A stretch of DNA of 64,000 nt from Prochlorococcus sp. MIT 0701 (GCF_000760295.1 NZ_JNBA01000039.1:1-64000); one strand, 5' to 3'. Shown: positions 1-9,119, counted from the stretch's first letter. Made by a program: numbers and translations. The notes: generated by a model from the letters alone, not told the origin.

Positions 1-1
1 A

Positions 2-127
2 ATCAAGGCTGCCTGGATCCAAAGTGGTGATTTCTCGACCTTCCTTCTAAATTTGAAAAAAATTGCCGAAAGGGGCTGGATCCTTGAGTTTGCCAAATAT
101 CAGCCAGTTAGCTTTAAGGCTTGGTGA
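2..127 (+). CDS. C-terminal fragment of an unidentified protein (5' end outside window)
   Basis: An open frame enters from the left edge and stops with TGA at 125-127, giving 41 residues that begin IKAAWIQSG and end FKAW. Composition is protein-like: alternating hydrophobic and charged residues, with codon use like later genes and unlike the AT-rich spacer that follows. I do not recognise the family. The start and most of the gene lie outside the window, so no function is proposed. Confidence 0.55.
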   Translation: MKAAWIQSGDFSTFLLNLKKIAERGWILEFAKYQPVSFKAW

Positions 128-820
128 TGGATTGGCTCAGGAATGATTTACAGAAATCATTGATCATTATCTTTTTTAGACTTTATTAATATCTTCTTTG
201 ATTTTCTTGGCTTCTGTCATGGTCTATTTCAGTACATTAGTGATGTGTATTTTATATTTAAGCTTGCATAACTATTTAAGCTTTTCGTTCAATCATTTTT
301 CATTGCTCATCGATGGTTATGCAAGATAATTACGGGTCAGGATTCGATTTGCCTTTTGATAAAATATATATTCGTTATTATATGTCAGCCAAGTTGTGTT
401 CTAATCAACATCAATATTCCCTAGTATATGCGATTAGCAGTGTTGTTGCCAGTCAAATTCAGGCATCCTGAGCTTTAATTACACTGCTTTGTGGCGCCTT
501 TGCCAGGAACGATTTCTCGTTAGGTATTTATCATTACATATGACTTCGAATTCTGATTTAAATCCTATACTCCATGCTTTTAATCGATGCTGGTATCATG
601 ACTCTACATCCTTAATCAAAATCTATTCTGTCTGATGCATAGCCTTTTAATTGATAGTGGGCAATCATTTTTCCGGGCCCTCGTTATGATGCCCTATTTT
701 ATTTGAATGGATTTATTTAACTGCCTCCCCATAAAAGGAAATGGTAATCAATTAGTGGTCTAATGCGAAGATTTCGTTTAACGTCAAAATATCATCACAA
801 CTAATCCTTTTGCTAATGAC
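128..820. other. AT-rich spacer without a convincing gene
   Basis: About 690 bases with stops in all frames. The longest candidate is a 52-codon plus-strand frame at 313-471 (starts MVMQDNYGSG) with no ribosome binding site and no recognisable family; I do not call it. The right end presumably carries the promoter of the amidotransferase gene, but I cannot identify clear -35/-10 boxes. Confidence 0.5.
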
Positions 821-1564
821 ATGACTCGCCTCTTGGTGGTTCAACATTTAGATCGTGAAACTCCTGGTTTGTTTCAAGACCTTGCACATCAACACGGGAT
901 AGAAGTCCATGTCATCCGTGTAGACCTTGGGGAACCCTTGCCTTCTTTAGTCAATGGAGATGGTTTGTTGGTGCTAGGAGGACCGATGGGCGTAGGCGAT
1001 CTGCATAACCCAGTCTTCCCATGGGTACAGGATGAGGTTCTCTTAATTCAACAAGCCTTGGAGCATCAGATCCCTTTTGTTGGAGTGTGTCTTGGTGCAC
1101 AGTTGCTTGCACATGCTGGTGGTGGTGGTGTTGAGCAACTGTTGGGTGGCGACCCACCGCGACCACTTGCGGAAGTCGGGTGGGCACCAATTAGATCAAC
1201 GGTCGAGGCGGCAAATCAGTCACTCATAACGTCTTTAATGCAGCCACTGGATGTTTTGCATTGGCATGGGGACAGGATTATTCTGCCTAAAACAGCGACC
1301 GTTCTTGCTAGTAGTGAGCGCTGTCGTGAGCAACTGTTCAGAATTGGCCCATTGGCTTATGGCCTCCAGTTTCATCTAGAGATCGAGGACGAAGATGTTT
1401 TTCGTTGGATTTCTGAAGACAGTGATTTCATCTGTGCCGCCCTTGGTGAGAACGCAGCAGATATTTTGCGTAATCAGCAGCGATTGTATAGCAGTAGTAG
1501 TAGACCTAGGCGGCTAAAATTACTTGCAGGTTTATTTGGCGAGCTTTGGCCATCACATTTTTAG
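821..1564 (+). CDS. class I glutamine amidotransferase (GMP synthase glutaminase-like)
   Basis: A 247-residue single-domain class I glutamine amidotransferase (GATase1). The nucleophile elbow GVCLGAQLLAHA places the catalytic Cys at residue 90. The second half of the triad is in LQFHLEIE (His185, Glu187). The oxyanion-strand motif GGPMGVGD is at 53-60. Stand-alone proteins of this type are annotated as GMP synthase glutaminase-like or gamma-glutamyl peptidase-like, and their substrate is usually unknown. Nothing nearby suggests a partner synthetase. The gene is isolated by long spacers and ends ahead of a strong intrinsic terminator at 1714-1748. Start is ATG at 821. The family call is firm; the substrate is not. 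Confidence 0.88.
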   Translation: MTRLLVVQHLDRETPGLFQDLAHQHGIEVHVIRVDLGEPLPSLVNGDGLLVLGGPMGVGDLHNPVFPWVQDEVLLIQQALEHQIPFVGVCLGAQLLAHAGGGGVEQLLGGDPPRPLAEVGWAPIRSTVEAANQSLITSLMQPLDVLHWHGDRIILPKTATVLASSERCREQLFRIGPLAYGLQFHLEIEDEDVFRWISEDSDFICAALGENAADILRNQQRLYSSSSRPRRLKLLAGLFGELWPSHF

Positions 1565-2394
1565 ATCATTATATATGATGCAATCTATTTCTACGTATTC
1601 TTAAACTACTTACGGTTTAATTCACCAATTTAAACTTAACAAGCAAGTCTCTAGTTTTCCAATGTATTTGACGGTCGTATGCTGTGTAGACTTTAGATAG
1701 ATCATGTCTTGCGCTAATGTTTGCTTTCCAGCAAACATTAGTTTTTTTAATGCATTTAACTTTGACTGCGTGATCGATGGCTGGATGGTTTTCTTTTAAA
1801 ACAAAGAAACCTCCGCAAAATTTTTTAAGATGCACTTTCATTGTTTTTTTGTGTCCCATTCCATTATTGGTTACTTTCTTTGCCTATTGATTATGTTTGG
1901 TCTATGCCTTGTGCTGGCCAGCAAGAATTTGCATGTAACTTGATGATTAGGTCTTTATAATATTATTTTTGCTCTCTCAGCATGTATTCCTTGGACGTTT
2001 CCGCCGACAGCCTTGGTATTCATTAAATGAATCGCAAAAGGTTTATGGCCTGAATCTTTATAGTTTTAAATCATGATGTATGATCGTCAATATATATATT
2101 TAATGAGTATTTGGCTTCGATGTTTGCTACTGTTTGATTGTTGCTAAATGAAGTTTTCAATACATTTTCTGGGCGATGGTTGCCTAGCTATCATCAATAG
2201 ATCAGTGGCCTGAAATGTGTTGAACAAGCTTAGCGATTTCATCCATCTCTATGCAAAGGAGCAGCTTGCTGATAAAAGTGGCATATTAGAGGGGCACTTC
2301 AAACGTTAGTCAGATCGCAACACAATCCTACGATCCACCAACTCCACCGGAGAACAGGCCTCTAAACAGGACTGATTTCGTCATTGAGCCCTAC
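1565..2394. other. spacer between amidotransferase and desaturase
   Basis: Apart from the terminator at 1714-1748, the stretch is AT-rich and without a convincing complete gene. An 80-codon minus-strand frame (1617-1859) spans the terminator and is rejected. From 2290 to 2394 the plus strand is open in frame with the desaturase and reads like protein, although it has no ATG, GTG or TTG start. Confidence 0.5.
1714..1748 (+). terminator. strong intrinsic terminator
   Basis: A perfect 12-bp stem (CTAATGTTTGCT at 1714-1725, AGCAAACATTAG at 1730-1741) with a TTCC loop is followed directly by seven T residues. This is a textbook Rho-independent terminator for plus-strand transcription, 150 bases after the amidotransferase stop codon. 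Confidence 0.85.
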
Positions 2395-3480
2395 TTGCAA
2401 CGCAGTGACCCTTGGGCTTGTTGGCAGTTGTTATCCACTGTTGTTCCGATCGCTGGATTATGGCTGATGGTGTCATTGATTGGTCAAGCAACCTCTCCAG
2501 TTGGTCTGAAGGCTGTTCAATTATTCATTGTTCTTGTCCTGTTGGTTTTGCTGTCGTCTCGCTGTTTTTCTTTAATGCATGATTGCGGACACGGTTCTCT
2601 TTTTCACTCCCGATGGCTCAACCGCTCGGCCGGTTTTTTTCTTGGAGTGCTGAATGCGATACCTCAGCACCCTTGGTCACGAGGGCATGCATATCATCAT
2701 AAGCACAATGGTAATTGGCAGCTTTATCGAGGACCTTCAGCTTTATTAACTCTTGCTCAGTATCAATCTCTATCCAAAATCAACAAGATTATTTATTTTA
2801 TAAGTCGGCATCCATTGATGTTATTTCCTGGTGGTTTCTTTTACCTCATAATCAAGCCTCGATTGGCCTTGATCCTGGGATTAACAGAATATTGTTGGGC
2901 TAAGTGCTGTGAATTTGTTGCAGGTCTTCGAGATGAGGGCTTGAACAGTATCAATAGTTTTAGCTCTCAATTACTGAATCATCAGTCAAGTTATTGGTAT
3001 ACCTCTGGAGAATTAGCTGATCTTCTTGCAAATAACCTCTTGGTACTAGCAAGTTGGTTATTAATGAGTCGATGGCTTGGAGTCGGTCTGTTTTGGACTT
3101 GTTACTCGTTGGTGATGACAGCTTCGGCAGCAATCTTTATTTGCATCTTTTTTGTTCAACATAATTTTGAAGGTTCCTATGCTCATGGTAATGACGATTG
3201 GAGCTACTTTACTGCAGCAATTGAAGGGAGTAGTAATTTAGATATTCCTATATGGCTTAATTGGTTTTTTGCAGATATTTCTTTCCACAGCATTCATCAT
3301 CTTTGCGAGCGGATACCTAATTATAGATTGAAGGCATGCCATACACATAATCAAACACTTCTGCTTGGAGCAAAGAAATTACGCATTAAAGACATACCAG
3401 ATTGCTTTGCTTATATTCTTTGGGACTCAGACTCCAATAAGTTAGTCACACTTTCAGAAGCGAATTTACAACCTGCTTGA
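2395..3480 (+). CDS. fatty acid desaturase family membrane protein
   Basis: A membrane di-iron desaturase/hydroxylase with the three histidine boxes: HDCGH at 62-66, HAYHHKHNGN near 98, and HSIHH at 298-302. Hydrophobic segments lie between boxes 1 and 2 and around 210-260. Enzymes of this class insert double bonds into membrane lipid acyl chains or hydroxylate carotenoids; the substrate cannot be read from the sequence. The listed start is a TTG. Upstream codons in the same frame (2290-2394, ending in TDFVIEPY before the TTG) look coding but lack a start codon. An ATG at 2251 in frame is followed by TAG at 2287. The true N-terminus is therefore uncertain, and the gene may have lost its original start. 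Confidence 0.85.
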   Translation: MQRSDPWACWQLLSTVVPIAGLWLMVSLIGQATSPVGLKAVQLFIVLVLLVLLSSRCFSLMHDCGHGSLFHSRWLNRSAGFFLGVLNAIPQHPWSRGHAYHHKHNGNWQLYRGPSALLTLAQYQSLSKINKIIYFISRHPLMLFPGGFFYLIIKPRLALILGLTEYCWAKCCEFVAGLRDEGLNSINSFSSQLLNHQSSYWYTSGELADLLANNLLVLASWLLMSRWLGVGLFWTCYSLVMTASAAIFICIFFVQHNFEGSYAHGNDDWSYFTAAIEGSSNLDIPIWLNWFFADISFHSIHHLCERIPNYRLKACHTHNQTLLLGAKKLRIKDIPDCFAYILWDSDSNKLVTLSEANLQPA

Positions 3481-3577
3481 GTGGCTCGTCGAACACTCAG
3501 ATATTGAGTTTCCTGCTACAGCTATAAACATAAAAGCTCTCTTGGAATCTAATAACGTCTTAATACCGTAACTGAAA

Positions 3578-3664
3578 CGGAGAGGGTGGGATTCGAACCC
3601 ACGATGCCCTTGCGGACATGCTGGTTTTCAAGACCAGAGCCATCAACCACTCGACCACCTCTCC
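3578..3664 (-). tRNA. tRNA-Ser (anticodon UGA)
   Basis: On the minus strand the acceptor halves GGAGAGG (3664-3658) and CCTCTCC (3585-3579) pair, with discriminator G at 3578. The anticodon stem is CTGGT/ACCAG with loop CTTGAAA, giving UGA. A long variable arm and the T arm GGGTTCGAATCCC are present. The 87-nt length and long variable arm fit serine. The 3' CCA is not encoded. Confidence 0.96.
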
Positions 3665-4421
3665 ATATCTCATGCTGTCGCTAGGCGACATAATTAATTA
3701 TACCTGATTGTAGGATCAAGCATCAATCATACTGTTAAAAAATGAATTCGTCCTGAGTAAGCTTAAAGAAAGATCATTAAGCGGATAATAGCAAATGAAT
3801 AGTATTGATTATATTATTATATAGTTTATGGTAATCCGCGCAATAGACTGGCTACTCTTCTTGTAAATAAATCCTTGCCGTAATAGTTACTATTTATTAA
3901 AAAAGGGAATTCTCTATTCATCCTTTGATATAAAAAAATAAGGAGCTTTCTCTGCCTTTCGCGTTTGACTTTTGACAGTCAGATTGATTTTTAATACTGT
4001 AATCAATTATTTTCTCACTAGTATCTATCTCTTTTAATGATTAATGCCTACTTGGATTCTTTGATCCAGAATTGGAATAGACAATTAACGACTTTTATTC
4101 CCGGTTGGTTGAACTGTGACCGAAATGTCGGCGACGCATCCCTGGTGATTTCAACAACCCCAGATCTTTGTGCTATTTATTTTGGATCAAAATGATGCTT
4201 CTTTCTGTTGAATATGGGGAGCCCATCTTTTTGCACCCAAGAGTATTTTGAAAGAATAATTTCAACCTATGACAGGCCTTCCTCTTCTTTCCCTGAATCA
4301 ATACTACACCTCTGTTGTATGAGTGCATTGCGTCTCTTGTGTCAATTTGTCGACCTGTTCAATTCCTTTCCGATTCAATCGATAAATTATATCTGTCGAT
4401 GAATTCCTTGAGAAGTTACTG
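3665..4421. other. AT-rich spacer behind tRNA-Ser
   Basis: About 750 bases of low-complexity AT-rich DNA. A small hairpin (TGTCGC, loop TAG, GCGACA) sits next to the tRNA near 3675-3690 without a T-tract. A 64-codon plus-strand frame with a TTG start (4208-4402) has no recognisable family and is not called. Confidence 0.45.
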
Positions 4422-4874
4422 ATGCCAAGCAAGCCACGCGATCGGCTTGGAGAAGTTTATGGTCGGCTAACCGTTGTCCGCGCATCAGATCGCCGTACCG
4501 CAGCAGGTAATTCATATTGGTGGTGTCGCTGTAGTTGCGGGAATGAGCGTGAGGTACCGAGCGACTCTTTATCTCATAAGTTGAGAAAGAAAAAAAATAT
4601 TACCGAATGCATTGAATGTTCTCGCGAACTCACAACGGAGGCAGTTTGTGATAAGAATGATCGTGAGGAAAACTTTAGAAGGAAGCAAGCGCTAATGAAT
4701 CGAGAGAATCTTGTAGGCAAGGTTCCAGATCAATGGCTAAAACTTCCCTTAACTGATGCTCATGCTAGGGAAATCGGAGTAAAGAAATTTTTCAGAGGTA
4801 TTTACTGTCTTAATGGTCACCTTTCTCCTTATCGAATCAATGGTGGCTGCTTGGCTTGTAATAGAGCTGAATAG
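4422..4874 (+). CDS. phage-like zinc-cluster protein
   Basis: 150 residues, ATG start, no ortholog that I can name. The N-terminus follows a pattern common in phage and HNH-associated proteins: G-x-x-Y-G-R-L-T-V, a linker, then WWCRCSCG and, after a basic stretch (KLRKKKN), CIEC. These four Cys form a likely zinc site at about residues 34-70. A second putative site lies at the C-terminus, where YCLNGH is followed by CLAC (about 130-147). The middle is charged and probably helical. A nucleic-acid-binding role is plausible but unproven. It sits alone in sparse DNA near a tRNA gene, consistent with transferred material. Confidence is good that it is a gene and low for function. Confidence 0.7.
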   Translation: MPSKPRDRLGEVYGRLTVVRASDRRTAAGNSYWWCRCSCGNEREVPSDSLSHKLRKKKNITECIECSRELTTEAVCDKNDREENFRRKQALMNRENLVGKVPDQWLKLPLTDAHAREIGVKKFFRGIYCLNGHLSPYRINGGCLACNRAE

Positions 4875-4917
4875 GATGCCTATTAACCAATATTCCATGC
4901 ACTCTGAATAGTATTTC

Positions 4918-5175
4918 TTACCAAGCACCCATAACATTCATTCCCGTAGCCCAAATCCCCATTCCTACAAGGCACGCGCTAATTGCTCCCATGCCAACAC
5001 AGCCGATGCTCACCAATCCCATTGACACAACACCAATACTCACAAGGCCCATCGGCACGATGCCGATGGCAATGATTCCACGCGGTGCAATCCCGATAGC
5101 AAAAATTTTTGCTAAACCAGAAAACTCTTCTTCTTGTTTAGATTGATTTGGTCCATCAACAATTTTGGGCTTCAT
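4918..5175 (-). CDS. small hydrophobic protein with ten-residue glycine repeats
   Basis: 85 residues from the ATG at 5175; an upstream in-frame ATG at 5250 would add 25 residues that look non-coding. After a charged N-terminus (MKPKIVDG...KQEEEF) the rest is six consecutive ten-residue units with the pattern x-[SA]-[IAT]-G-x-[VA]-x-[MR]-G-[LI], for example IAIGIVPMGL, VSIGVVSMGL and VSIGCVGMGA. Regular glycine spacing with beta-branched residues suggests either a beta-solenoid-like stack or tightly packed membrane segments. No known enzyme motif is present. The stop lies 43 bases from the end of the zinc-cluster gene on the other strand. Function unknown. Confidence 0.6.
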   Translation of the reverse strand: MKPKIVDGPNQSKQEEEFSGLAKIFAIGIAPRGIIAIGIVPMGLVSIGVVSMGLVSIGCVGMGAISACLVGMGIWATGMNVMGAW

Positions 5176-5529
5176 GCTTGAATGGCTGTTTGTTGATTGT
5201 AATACCCTAGCGCTACTTGCACATATGTAGTCATCCCAAATATGAATCAATTAATTTGATGGGAGAATGATCAATCTATTTGTTCGGCTATCGAGGTCAA
5301 ATTAGTTTCTTACACTTGCTCTTGTGGTGTGCTCGAGTCATGTGATTGATAGATCTTCTTTCGTAGACGCTAGTGAAGAAAACGTAGAATAAATCCTATA
5401 CTTTTTGCGATAGGCTTAATGCTTGCTGTCACCTGCCTACTCAAAAGTTGTTGACAATTGATTTGATGGTATACATATCATTCTTCAATTTCACAAGGTA
5501 TTGTTTTCATATGTGTCTAAGATATTATT

Positions 5530-5796
5530 TTAGTTTTCAACACTCACGATCCGAAGTTTATTTTCACGATCTTCAATCAGTGTTTTTAGCCACTTGGCTG
5601 CAATCGCACGAGAGATCGTGCGATTATGTAGAAATTCGCAGATCACGATGTATAACGGCCCTAAATTGCCCTCAATGTTGAATTGAGCATCGAATTCAAG
5701 TAACTGCTCGTCTGTTTGACAAGCTCTAAGTTTGTCCACTATTGCTTCTCGTGTGCTTTTACTCATCGCATTGATCTGGCTCTTGGCAGTGCTCAT
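5530..5796 (-). CDS. hypothetical protein, 88 residues
   Basis: ATG start; a mostly helical, soluble small protein (STREAIVDKLRACQTDEQLLEF, then NRTISRAIAAKWLKTLIEDREN). The alternating pattern suggests a small all-alpha or helix-turn-helix-like fold. No family recognised. It begins 4 bases beyond the stop of a possible 71-codon frame that itself overlaps the nrdJ 3' end, so all three may be cotranscribed. Confidence 0.5.
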   Translation of the reverse strand: MSTAKSQINAMSKSTREAIVDKLRACQTDEQLLEFDAQFNIEGNLGPLYIVICEFLHNRTISRAIAAKWLKTLIEDRENKLRIVSVEN

Positions 5797-5800
5797 TGGC

Positions 5801-6016
5801 TTAAGGCGGTGTAGAACGCTCTTTGCTCACTCCATAAATTGCCACTTTTAGCTTTTGGTTGCCATGCTCTTTACCAACTAATTGATGTGGTCCCATCAGA
5901 AATTGAAGATCCATGGCAAGAAACCCGTCCTGGAGCAACCCAGGACAGATTCCATCATGAGAGTCTTCGTCAGACTCCAGGTTTGGCCAGTGGAAGTAGG
6001 CATTTGTCTGAATCAC
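5801..6016 (-). CDS. possible small protein overlapping the nrdJ 3' end
   Basis: A 71-codon frame starting with GTG inside the last codons of nrdJ. A more conservative start is the ATG at 5914, giving 37 residues (starts MDLQFLMGP). From that ATG onward the translation looks protein-like (KLKVAIYGVSKERS), and the frame ends just before the next gene. No family recognised. It may be real, a decayed remnant, or chance. Confidence 0.3.
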   Translation of the reverse strand: MIQTNAYFHWPNLESDEDSHDGICPGLLQDGFLAMDLQFLMGPHQLVGKEHGNQKLKVAIYGVSKERSTPP

Positions 6017-8324
6017 AGCCAGCCGGCCCCGCCTCCATCAGTTCACCTTCGTCATAGGAGTGAAGAGCCTCGAAGAAGTTGCTCCTTACCCTCCGATTAA
6101 CGACCTCTGCTTGCAGGCGCTCGAACGTGTTTTCATTGATCGGTTCAAACGGCAACCGCGGGAAGGTTGCATTGTTGGCATCGAAGCGAGCAAGTAGCGC
6201 AGCAGAGATGTAACCCTCACTGTTGTCAATGGCCTGATGTAACGCTTCGCCCAGAGTCTCTATCTCATCCTCCCGCAGTTCGATCGTCGCTGAAGTGTTG
6301 TGGGCCGTGTAATGGCGTTGCACTTGCATGTAGAAATCAAATTGAGCGAGTGCAGAGAAGTTATTGATATTGACAGCATCGGCACCAGGAAGATTGGCCC
6401 AGCTGACTTCTGTGGGGATTTCAACCAACCATTCGCTGCAGCGTGGATCAAATGGATCATCCAGCAAGCGACCTTGCTCATCTTTATCAGATTGAGACGG
6501 CACAATGGTGTATCCGTAGTCCATACATGCCATTGCTACTGGATCATTTTTTCGGAAGGTAATCCGACGTATGAAACGTTGAGCCTTAGGAGGATGCCAT
6601 CCCGGAGCTGCTCCTGTAAGCAGACTTTTCGTTCCGGCTGGTTGCACTGTGGTGCAACGGCTAGGGCGACGCATCCCGTGGCGATCGCAATAGTCCCAAA
6701 CAGTTTCGTTGACTATTTTTTTCCAACCGATCAAAAAGGATGCTTCCTTTTGCTTGAAATCGCGACCTTCATCTGTGTCAGGTCTGCCGTTTTCCCACCA
6801 TCTGAGCCAGGCAGTGCCGAAGGCATGGACAAAGAAGTCAAATAAGCCAGTAAAACTCACGCCCACAATTGGATCCCAGGCACGGCTTTGGCGATATCTG
6901 GGAACTTCAAAGCGATGGTTCAGTAGGCAGGCAACCGATAGAGCCGCAGCTTTGAATGCATCGGCTTGACCTTCTTCATCGGAAGGGTCGATTTGGTTGA
7001 GATGGATCTCGGCCAAATTGCAGTGAAAATCTGCTCCAAGAATTTCCCCGCATGGGTTTAGGCCATAGCGGCCTAGTCGATGCTCTACTTCGCTGGCATC
7101 GATCGGACCGTGGTTGGTCTGCAACCAGCGACCTGCTTCGTCTTTTCCTTGATCGCAGTAGACCCCAATGAATTCCTGGCGTAATTCTTGTGTGGTGAGC
7201 AGGTCTGCATTGGAACGGGCAATGGCCTCTGGTGCGAATTGGATGGCACCCTCTCCAGAGTGGAATTGTTTTCTTACGGCATCAATCACAATGGATCGGC
7301 TCGGTCTGTTGTGGTAAACCCTGGTGTGATTTGCCATGCGTAGCGCATCTTTTTCGGGATCGATGCGCCAATTGCCGTCGGAATCTTGATGCCAGAGATT
7401 CTCTTTGGCATCTGCAGCTGCAAGATCTTCCGCCGAGAACTGACGCATGCCAGCACTGCGGCGGATGTTGCCTGCAACGATCGTTACTGCTGCTTCGTCA
7501 ATTAGGAGGCAACACTCCACTGATGTGAGGCGACGGCCGACTGCCTTGCCAAGCAGTCGAGCGACACGGGTATAAAGATCCTTCAGCTTCACTGGATTGG
7601 CCATTCCACCAAAGCCCTTGAGGGTCTCGCCTACTGGCCTTACGTCTGAAAGGTCAATGCTCACATTGATGGTTTGTCCAGCGAAGCGTTCGTCGCTGCA
7701 TAGTTCGAGTAATAACTGATAGCTGTCAACCCATCCACGACGTGTGTCTCCAACCTTGATCAAGACGTTGTCGTTTTCAATGCTGTGCGTTGTGTGCTCT
7801 TGTCTTTGATGTGCTGCTGTTAGGCCGATATCTGTTACGCCATTGATTTTGATGGGGTTGCGAACCACCGGAAGCTGAGCAATCAAGTGAGGTTCAATGA
7901 CTGCACCAGTTCCGCAGCCCATCATCGCAAGGTCCATCATCAGACCAAAGGCTTCCCAATCCACCAGGTTGGTGGATGTGCAGTTGTACGCACCTGAGAA
8001 ATTCTCTGATTTTTGGATCCAATCCGTTCCACCGATCCATAGCCAGCGTCCAGAGGGGAGAGCCTTTTTCTCGGCTTGCATGCGCGACATCAGCGCCACC
8101 TCCTCAGCTCTGAGTTTTCCGAGCTGCTGCAGTCCTTGGAGGTTGCGTGTGCTGACTTCGTTCCAGCTTTCTCGTCCCGAGGAGGTGCGGCGGCTATAAG
8201 TGCGATAAAAAACTGGATTAGCGGCTGGAGCTGTAGCAGGGAAATCGCCACGTTGTCCGCTGGCTTCTAAGGCTGTCATTGCTATCTCAGGTCTGCTCGA
8301 AGTCAGGGTCATAGGTTGGCTCAT
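5970..8324 (-). CDS. nrdJ: adenosylcobalamin-dependent ribonucleoside-triphosphate reductase (class II)
   Basis: Monomeric class II RNR, which makes dNTPs from NTPs using a thiyl radical generated from coenzyme B12. Family hallmarks visible in order: PSGRWLWIGG, an NCTSTNL segment with an active-site Cys, NIRRSAGMRQF, NPCGEI with the second catalytic Cys, PAGTKSLLTG, and the C-terminal redox pair CDSDKC that re-reduces the active site. The frame is open to an ATG at 8384 (804 aa). I chose the ATG at 8324 (784 aa) as closer to the usual length; ATGs at 8312 and 8279 are alternatives. A B12-dependent RNR fits marine picocyanobacteria and ties DNA synthesis to cobalamin supply (cobU lies at 58.6 kb). 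The next gene upstream is divergent. Confidence 0.95.
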   Translation of the reverse strand: MSQPMTLTSSRPEIAMTALEASGQRGDFPATAPAANPVFYRTYSRRTSSGRESWNEVSTRNLQGLQQLGKLRAEEVALMSRMQAEKKALPSGRWLWIGGTDWIQKSENFSGAYNCTSTNLVDWEAFGLMMDLAMMGCGTGAVIEPHLIAQLPVVRNPIKINGVTDIGLTAAHQRQEHTTHSIENDNVLIKVGDTRRGWVDSYQLLLELCSDERFAGQTINVSIDLSDVRPVGETLKGFGGMANPVKLKDLYTRVARLLGKAVGRRLTSVECCLLIDEAAVTIVAGNIRRSAGMRQFSAEDLAAADAKENLWHQDSDGNWRIDPEKDALRMANHTRVYHNRPSRSIVIDAVRKQFHSGEGAIQFAPEAIARSNADLLTTQELRQEFIGVYCDQGKDEAGRWLQTNHGPIDASEVEHRLGRYGLNPCGEILGADFHCNLAEIHLNQIDPSDEEGQADAFKAAALSVACLLNHRFEVPRYRQSRAWDPIVGVSFTGLFDFFVHAFGTAWLRWWENGRPDTDEGRDFKQKEASFLIGWKKIVNETVWDYCDRHGMRRPSRCTTVQPAGTKSLLTGAAPGWHPPKAQRFIRRITFRKNDPVAMACMDYGYTIVPSQSDKDEQGRLLDDPFDPRCSEWLVEIPTEVSWANLPGADAVNINNFSALAQFDFYMQVQRHYTAHNTSATIELREDEIETLGEALHQAIDNSEGYISAALLARFDANNATFPRLPFEPINENTFERLQAEVVNRRVRSNFFEALHSYDEGELMEAGPAGCDSDKCLLPLAKPGV

Positions 8325-8456
8325 GCCGATAAGTATGGGAACGCTACCGCCACTTATGGTGTCTGCAAGCTTTAGTAACACCATCGACAGTGCCTGGTTG
8401 AGACTAGTGAGAAATTTGAGTGAGATCTTGTGAGGCGGTTGCCTGAGCCGGAGTTA

Positions 8457-9119
8457 ATGAATGATCCGCTTCAGGCCAAGGCCTATGCCGAAGCAGATTT
8501 CTCCTGTGCCGATGAGGCATTGATCAATCGCTTGCAGGATTATCTGATCAGCTTGAGCAAGGTTCCTTCTCCAGGCAGCATGATCGTTGATCTTGGTTGT
8601 GGACCTGGAAATATTTGTGAGCGTCTTCAGTGCCTCTGGCCTGATGTGATGGTGCTTGGCATTGATGGCTCTCAAGCCATGCTTGATCACGCTTTGCAAC
8701 GGCAAAAAGCGATGGCAGCCGAACTTAAGCGACTGACCTATCGCTGTTCCAATCTTTCATCACTAGTGAACCAATCCGTCGATTTGGAAAATTCGGCTGC
8801 TCTCGTTGTTAGTAATAGCTTGCTTCACCACCTTCATGACCCTAATCTTTTATGGCAGGTTACTAAGTATTTAGCAGCCCCAGGTGCGATTGTTTTTAAT
8901 CGCGATCTGCGTCGACCCTCGTCCACTGAACAGGCTATTGCGCTTCAACAAAAACACATGCAGCAAGCACCTTCTATATTGATTCGCGATTATTTGGCGT
9001 CTCTGCACGCAGCCTTCACCTTGGAGGAGGTGCAGACACAGCTTGATCATGCAGGGCTAGATCATTTGCATGTGAACGAAGTTGAGGACAGGTATCTCGA
9101 AGTATTTGGCACGATCTAA
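8457..9119 (+). CDS. class I SAM-dependent methyltransferase
   Basis: About 220 residues with a Rossmann methyltransferase core: motif I VDLGCGPGN at 44-52, the acidic end of strand 2 in VLGIDGSQAMLDHA, and motif IV-like VVSNSLLHHL, typical of the Methyltransf_11/25 clan. The substrate cannot be assigned. Start: ATG at 8457 is preceded closely by GGAG; a GTG at 8430 in frame would add nine residues. It is transcribed divergently from nrdJ, and a spacer of about 380 bases follows. Confidence 0.85.
   Translation: MNDPLQAKAYAEADFSCADEALINRLQDYLISLSKVPSPGSMIVDLGCGPGNICERLQCLWPDVMVLGIDGSQAMLDHALQRQKAMAAELKRLTYRCSNLSSLVNQSVDLENSAALVVSNSLLHHLHDPNLLWQVTKYLAAPGAIVFNRDLRRPSSTEQAIALQQKHMQQAPSILIRDYLASLHAAFTLEEVQTQLDHAGLDHLHVNEVEDRYLEVFGTI

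Noticed and set aside
313-471. 52-codon plus-strand frame
   Set aside because: No supporting signal beyond being open; lies in AT-rich spacer.
1617-1859. 80-codon minus-strand frame
   Set aside because: It spans a perfect intrinsic terminator (1714-1748), has a low-complexity Lys/Val-rich product and no recognisable family.
4208-4402. 64-codon plus-strand frame with TTG start
   Set aside because: No ribosome binding site, no family and composition like the surrounding spacer.
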